This document shows, in pieces, positions 59,717-64,000 of a DNA stretch of 64,000 nucleotides. Each line of letters begins with the position of its first letter. The stretch's first letter is position 1. Location: positions 1 through 64,000 of the forward strand of contig NZ_JABBMT010000012.1 in assembly GCF_012927645.1 (NCBI RefSeq), written 5' to 3'. The stretch comes from Pseudoalteromonas arctica. Its GTDB lineage: Bacteria > Pseudomonadota > Gammaproteobacteria > Enterobacterales > Alteromonadaceae. A model generated the notes under the pieces. The model was not told the DNA's origin and did no database searches. It saw nothing but the letters and a program-made list of their open reading frames with translations. Position numbers and translations under genes: made by a program.

Positions 59717-60430
59717 TTATGGCTGGCTTAAAAAGTGTTTAAGCGCTTGAATATCAGTTATTTCAATATCGGCTAAGCCTTTGTAGGCATATTTAGCTGG
59801 TTGGTCATTTAACCAAAGTGACTGACAACCCGCATTATGCGCACCTTGTACATCGGTGTCTAAACTATCGCCGATGTGCAAAATATGCCGGGTTGGTACG
59901 CCAAGCGTGGCGGCGGCCTGTTCAAACATTGTGGTATGAGGTTTGGCTTTACCGTGAATACCTGCTTGTAAAACCAGTTCAAATACACCCTTTAAGTTAA
60001 AACGTTCAATTTCTACATTACCATTAGTAATAGCAATTAAGCGATAGCGTTTACTCAGTTGTGAAAGTAAATCGAGCACTTTATTAGTCACCACAATTTG
60101 GCTGCGGGCATCAGTAAATGCTTGGTAAGCATTATTGACATGGCGTTCGAGCTCTGTGTTTTTATAACCGAGCTTTGCCAGTGCTGTTCGCAGAGTGCTT
60201 TTGCGCCATTGCGTAACATTATCGACTAACTCGGGGTTATCAAGTAGCGTCTGCTCGCGGCATTGTTGCCAATAGTCTTTCCCTTGTGCTTGCCAGTTTG
60301 GCAGTGCATTGAGATAATTTGTCTGTGCTTGAACGGCTGCTGTAATTATCGGATGGTTATTGTATAAGGTGTCGTCTAAGTCAAAACTCAGTACGGAAAA
60401 AGGTGAAATGGCGCGATTAAAGCGGATCAT
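59717..60430 (-). CDS. yigB: HAD-superfamily phosphatase YigB
   Basis: A 237-residue HAD hydrolase. Motif I is FDLDDTLYNN near residue 16, motif II ITNGN near 135, and motif IV HIGDSLDTDVQGA near 191. YigB dephosphorylates the riboflavin intermediate 5-amino-6-ribitylaminouracil phosphate and flavin nucleotides. Its place after xerC matches the dapF-yigA-xerC-yigB order in E. coli. Confidence 0.9.
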   Translation of the reverse strand: MIRFNRAISPFSVLSFDLDDTLYNNHPIITAAVQAQTNYLNALPNWQAQGKDYWQQCREQTLLDNPELVDNVTQWRKSTLRTALAKLGYKNTELERHVNNAYQAFTDARSQIVVTNKVLDLLSQLSKRYRLIAITNGNVEIERFNLKGVFELVLQAGIHGKAKPHTTMFEQAAATLGVPTRHILHIGDSLDTDVQGAHNAGCQSLWLNDQPAKYAYKGLADIEITDIQALKHFLSQP

Positions 60431-60442
60431 ATAAGCTCCTTG

Positions 60443-61408
60443 CTAGTCGGTTTTTGAGCGTTTTTTAGCGCGAGGGTGCGTGTTGTCATACACTTTAGCT
60501 AAATGCTGAAAATCTAAATGGGTATACACTTGAGTGGCCGATAAACTGCTGTGACCCAATAACTCTTGTACTGCTCGCAAGTCACCTGATGATTCTAAAA
60601 TATGTGATGCAAATGAATGACGTAATTTATGTGGATGTACTTGGCTGCTAATACCTTGTTTTATTCCCCACTCTTGCATGCGTAGCCGTACGTGACGTGT
60701 TGAAATACGGCACTTTTTGCTACTGACAAATACTGCAATTTCTTCTGGATGAGCAAATTGAGGGCGTAGTTTAAGCCATTTATTTAATGATTCTAGCGCC
60801 TTGCCTCCCACTGGTAACAGACGCTCTTTGTTGCCCTTACCGCGAACTAATATTTCCCCCGCACTGCGATTTATATCTTGTAGGTTAGCACCAACTAACT
60901 CACTAATGCGCAAGCCAGATGAATACATTAGCTCCATCATTGCTTGATCGCGAATAGCTAGGGGATCATCGTCGTGAATATCAAGTAATCGTGCCATTTG
61001 GTCTACATCAAGGTTTTTAGGCAGGGGTTTGGCAAACTTGGGGCCTTTGATTGCTTCAGCCGGATTATGATAATGACTGTGTTGATTGACATCTTTGGTT
61101 TTTAAAAATTTATACAAACTGCGAATGCAGCTGAGCTTTAAACTAATTGTACGGCCACTTAGTTGTTTGCTTCTAAGCTGCATGCTGTAACGGCGTATAT
61201 GCTCACCCTGTACGTTTGACCAGTTATCACAAAGCTTACTGAAATATAATGCGGCAAAGCCAAGTTGGCTAGTATATTGAATTATGGTGTGTGGTGAGTA
61301 TTGTTTCTCAAATTTAAGGTAGTCACTAAATTCTTGAATAGGCGTACGCCATGCATCGCTTAACTGCTCGTAAAGTTCATCTATATCAGGCGGGAGCTGC
61401 TCGCTCAT
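60443..61408 (-). CDS. xerC: Tyrosine recombinase XerC
   Basis: A 321-residue recombinase resolving chromosome dimers at dif with XerD and FtsK. The N-terminal SAM-like domain (about 20-110) has the LKFEKQYSPHTIIQY start. Catalytic residues: Arg in SGLRISELV, Lys in GKGNKERLLP, His/Arg in HPHKLRHSFASH, His in LLGHSSLS and the Tyr nucleophile in TQVYTHLDF. It overlaps the upstream DUF484 gene by 4 bp. Confidence 0.95.
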   Translation of the reverse strand: MSEQLPPDIDELYEQLSDAWRTPIQEFSDYLKFEKQYSPHTIIQYTSQLGFAALYFSKLCDNWSNVQGEHIRRYSMQLRSKQLSGRTISLKLSCIRSLYKFLKTKDVNQHSHYHNPAEAIKGPKFAKPLPKNLDVDQMARLLDIHDDDPLAIRDQAMMELMYSSGLRISELVGANLQDINRSAGEILVRGKGNKERLLPVGGKALESLNKWLKLRPQFAHPEEIAVFVSSKKCRISTRHVRLRMQEWGIKQGISSQVHPHKLRHSFASHILESSGDLRAVQELLGHSSLSATQVYTHLDFQHLAKVYDNTHPRAKKRSKTD

Positions 61409-62037
61409 GCAAATTCCTGTTCTAACTCCAGCAGCCTAAGTTGTAATGAGTGTACAAACTCAAGCACAAATAAGCTGTCTTTTGCTGGTTCGAAATGATT
61501 AGGATCTTTACTACCAAATGCCAAAATAGCGATAGGGTGATGACTGTTACCAATTAAATAGAGCGCAGTTGATTGTGTAGCAGCGCTGAACAGTAAATCT
61601 CGCTCTTGCTGATTTACGCGACCCAGATAAACGCCATTATGCTCTAAGCGGTGTTCAATTAGTTGTGCAAACTTTTTATCATACTTCAGCAAGTGGCATT
61701 CATTAATCGCCGGATTAGTACAAATAATATTGCGTAAGTTTATTGCTAAAGTTTTAAAATCGTAGTTAGTCCAAAGTTGGCGATGACACTCGCTGAACAA
61801 GCTATAAATTAGCTCATTTTCTTTTGCGTGCTTAATTAAGTTGTCAATTTTGCTTTTCAACATGGTGTTGTGTTCACGCAATTGACGCTGTTGAATGTGC
61901 ACTAATGAGGTCGCGCCTTGCGCTTGCTGCAGCTCAAGTTGGGCTAATAGTGCTGGATTTTGAGCTAAAAACAAGGGGTTTTGTTGTAAAAACTCACTCA
62001 CTTGCGCACTAGTTACTTTGTTATTTGAGTTACTCAT
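61405..62037 (-). CDS. yigA: DUF484 family protein (YigA-like)
   Basis: A 210-residue protein: [21 protein letters not shown] at the start is typical of DUF484 (given here to its first 20 residues, [20 protein letters not shown]), followed by a coiled coil (about 45-75) and a GAF-like domain (about 85-200, [19 protein letters not shown]). Function unknown. It sits between dapF and xerC with 4-bp overlaps on both sides. Confidence 0.9.
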   Translation of the reverse strand: MSNSNNKVTSAQVSEFLQQNPLFLAQNPALLAQLELQQAQGATSLVHIQQRQLREHNTMLKSKIDNLIKHAKENELIYSLFSECHRQLWTNYDFKTLAINLRNIICTNPAINECHLLKYDKKFAQLIEHRLEHNGVYLGRVNQQERDLLFSAATQSTALYLIGNSHHPIAILAFGSKDPNHFEPAKDSLFVLEFVHSLQLRLLELEQEFA

Positions 62038-62864
62038 AAAGCAACTTGCCCATCAAATACATGCTCGGCAGGGCCGGTCATGCGTACTGGGTGGCCTTCA
62101 CCTTGCCAGCGAATTTGCAAACTACCTCCCGGTAAATCGACCAGTACTGTGGTGGATAATTTACTTTGAATTTGGCCAATTACCATTGCTGCACATGCAC
62201 CTGTACCGCAGGCGAGCGTTTCGTTAACGCCACGTTCCCAAACTCGCAGTTTAATATGTTCAGAATTGATCACTTGCATAAAGCCTACGTTAACGTGCTG
62301 TGGAAAACGTTCATGGTTTTCAAGTAGTGGGCCTAAAGTGCTAACGTCAGCGGTCTCTATATCATCAACTTCAAGTACACAATGTGGATTACCCATTGAT
62401 ACCGCGCCACTAAATACCGTGTGCTCTGCTGCGCGAATAATATAAGTCAGTTCACGCTTAGTCGCTTTGAGTGGGATTTTGCTTGGTTCGAAATTAGGGT
62501 GGCCCATGTTCACGGTGACTTGGCCATCTTTTTCGATGTATAAGGTTAAATTACCTGATTTGGTAGATACGGTGACTTTATGTTTATTAGTAAGGCCTTT
62601 CATCCGTACAAAACGGGCAAAACAGCGAGCACCATTGCCGCATTGTTCTACTTCGTTACCGTCAGCATTAAAGATACGATAATGGAAATCAAGATCGGGA
62701 GAATAAGGCGCTTCAACCATCAATAGTTGGTCAAAGCCGATGCCGAAATGGCGATCTGCCAGTTTTTTTATTTGGTCTCGTGATAAGAAAACGTTTTGTG
62801 TAATGTTATCAATCACAACAAAATCGTTGCCTAGGCCGTGCATTTTGGAAAAATTAACTAACAT
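62034..62864 (-). CDS. dapF: Diaminopimelate epimerase
   Basis: A 276-residue cofactor-free epimerase converting LL- to meso-diaminopimelate for lysine and murein. It begins [17 protein letters not shown]. The two catalytic Cys residues are in [13 protein letters not shown] near 75 and [12 protein letters not shown] near 218. It lies between lysA and yigA. Confidence 0.96.
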   Translation of the reverse strand: MLVNFSKMHGLGNDFVVIDNITQNVFLSRDQIKKLADRHFGIGFDQLLMVEAPYSPDLDFHYRIFNADGNEVEQCGNGARCFARFVRMKGLTNKHKVTVSTKSGNLTLYIEKDGQVTVNMGHPNFEPSKIPLKATKRELTYIIRAAEHTVFSGAVSMGNPHCVLEVDDIETADVSTLGPLLENHERFPQHVNVGFMQVINSEHIKLRVWERGVNETLACGTGACAAMVIGQIQSKLSTTVLVDLPGGSLQIRWQGEGHPVRMTGPAEHVFDGQVAL

Positions 62865-62926
62865 AGCGCTCTAATTCGGGTTGCTCTGCGCTAATCATGC
62901 CACAGAGCAGCCTGGTTACAAAAAGT

Positions 62927-64000
62927 TTATGGTAAAATTTTCTCACCTTGCCACAGACTTTCAACCGTTTCACGGGCGCGGATCAAATGACTCTGCTCGC
63001 CATCAACCATAATCTCCGCCACGCGAGGGCGAGAATTATAATTTGAGCTCATAGTAAAGCCGTACGCACCAGCGCTGCGCTGGGCAAGTAAATCACCTTG
63101 TTGTAAGGCTAACAGGCGATCTTTACCTAAAAAATCACCGGTTTCACACACCGGACCGACAATATCAAAGTTGTATGTGGGCGTGTCGTCATTACGCGGT
63201 GTTACTGGCACAATGTTCTGCCATGCTTGGTATAAAGCAGGGCGCAACATATCGTTCATACCGGCATCAACGATTGCAAAAAACTTATCTTGGTTTTGTT
63301 TTATAAACTCAACCTTAGTAACCAAAATACCCGCATTGGCAGCAATCGCACGGCCCGGTTCAAAAATCAGCTCTAGGTGTTGATAATCAGTTAAACGATC
63401 GGTGATATGTGCTACATATTCACTTGGATGCGGTGGCGCTTCGCCGTTGTATGGTACACCTAAACCGCCGCCAATATCTAAGTGGCTGAGTTCAATACCG
63501 TTGGCTTTTAAATCATCAATTAGAGCCAGTACTTTGTCTAGTGCTTCAAGGAATGGTTTGATCTCAGTCAGCTGTGAGCCAATGTGACAATCAACGCCGG
63601 TGATTTTTAAACCAGGCAATGATGCAGCATATTGATAAACACTCGTCGCAGTCAAAATATCGATACCGAATTTGTTTTCTTTTAAACCCGTTGAAATATA
63701 CGGATGGGTTTTCGCATCAATATCAGGATTAACCCGAATCGAAATCGGTGCGACTAAATTAAGTTCGTTGGCAACATGTGAAATACGATCTAGCTCTGAG
63801 ACAGACTCAACATTAAAACATTTAATCCCGAGCTTGAGTGCGAAAGCTATTTCGTCAGCTGTTTTAGCAACCCCAGAAAAAACCACTTTGCTAGCGTCGC
63901 CACCGGCTGTAATGACGCGGGCAAGCTCACCTTTAGAAACAATATCAAAACCAGAGCCTAAGCGTGCCAATACGTTTAAAACAGCAATGTTTGAATTGGC
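62927..64000 (-). CDS. lysA: Diaminopimelate decarboxylase (partial, 5' end outside)
   Basis: The visible 357 codons run to the window edge without a start. The window begins just after the PLP-binding Lys: ANSNIAVLNVLARLGSGFD is the sequence that follows the family's YAVK motif. SHLDIGGGLGVPY, the PLP-phosphate site EPGRAIAANAG and GPVCETGDFLG with its active-site Cys are present. It makes L-lysine from meso-diaminopimelate; dapF follows 62 bp downstream. Confidence 0.95.
   Translation of the reverse strand, partial: ANSNIAVLNVLARLGSGFDIVSKGELARVITAGGDASKVVFSGVAKTADEIAFALKLGIKCFNVESVSELDRISHVANELNLVAPISIRVNPDIDAKTHPYISTGLKENKFGIDILTATSVYQYAASLPGLKITGVDCHIGSQLTEIKPFLEALDKVLALIDDLKANGIELSHLDIGGGLGVPYNGEAPPHPSEYVAHITDRLTDYQHLELIFEPGRAIAANAGILVTKVEFIKQNQDKFFAIVDAGMNDMLRPALYQAWQNIVPVTPRNDDTPTYNFDIVGPVCETGDFLGKDRLLALQQGDLLAQRSAGAYGFTMSSNYNSRPRVAEIMVDGEQSHLIRARETVESLWQGEKILP

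Overview
The window looks like a chromosomal segment of a marine gammaproteobacterium of the order Alteromonadales, most likely Pseudoalteromonas. The reasons are the AT-rich base composition, several gene neighbourhoods typical of gammaproteobacteria (yheU-yheT-yheS-yheV-slyX-fkpA, leuABCD, folX-folE-folM, lysA-dapF-yigA-xerC-yigB), the divergent fabR/desaturase pair, and a 7-bp GTTAGAA tandem repeat of a kind I associate with that genus. No rRNA, tRNA, CRISPR array or intact insertion sequence was seen. The genus call is inference.

Region by region. (1) 1-4335: the 3' end of tuf with its terminator, then an alpha/beta hydrolase, an anchored coiled-coil/helical-repeat protein of unknown function, a decayed small gene and an M19 dipeptidase. 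(2) 4336-21760: an accessory island. It holds three collinear non-ribosomal peptide synthetase (NRPS) genes plus an MFS transporter, all on the minus strand, nearly touching and probably one transcript. Past their promoter end lies a broken purT remnant. (3) 21751-31511: conserved housekeeping genes (yheU/T, yheS, yheV, slyX, fkpA, LD-carboxypeptidase, rsd). Among them is a short membrane protein gene with what looks like a textbook FNR-activated promoter. (4) 31512-36477: a candidate small RNA, then hemE, sthA, an acyl-CoA desaturase and its regulator fabR. (5) 36478-41610: leuABCD behind a leucine-rich leader peptide and attenuator. (6) 41611-48593: folX-folE-folM (tetrahydromonapterin), nadE, yceH and a CHASE-PAS-GAF hybrid histidine kinase. 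(7) 48594-58580: penicillin-acylase-type Ntn hydrolase, a GNAT-nitrilase fusion with a SugE/Gdx exporter, EamA and MAPEG proteins, a BlaI/M56-TonB regulatory pair, a pseudouridine synthase, a frameshifted zeta-toxin-like gene with its partner, and a HopJ-family protein. (8) 58587-64000: a TPR-retropepsin protein, then yigB-xerC-yigA-dapF-lysA, with lysA running off the end.

The most interesting unit is the NRPS cluster. It reads A-T-C-A-T / docking-C-A-T-C-A-T / docking-C-A-T-TE, five modules and hence probably a pentapeptide. Ten-residue specificity codes read by hand give Thr for module 2 and Val for module 5. Modules 1, 3 and 4 give codes I do not recognise. The terminal thioesterase has a Cys in place of the usual Ser, module 3 departs from consensus in both its C and A domains, and the module 4 A domain has a rewritten A8 motif. 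No MbtH, phosphopantetheinyl transferase or tailoring enzyme lies beside it, so the phosphopantetheinyl transferase must be encoded elsewhere.
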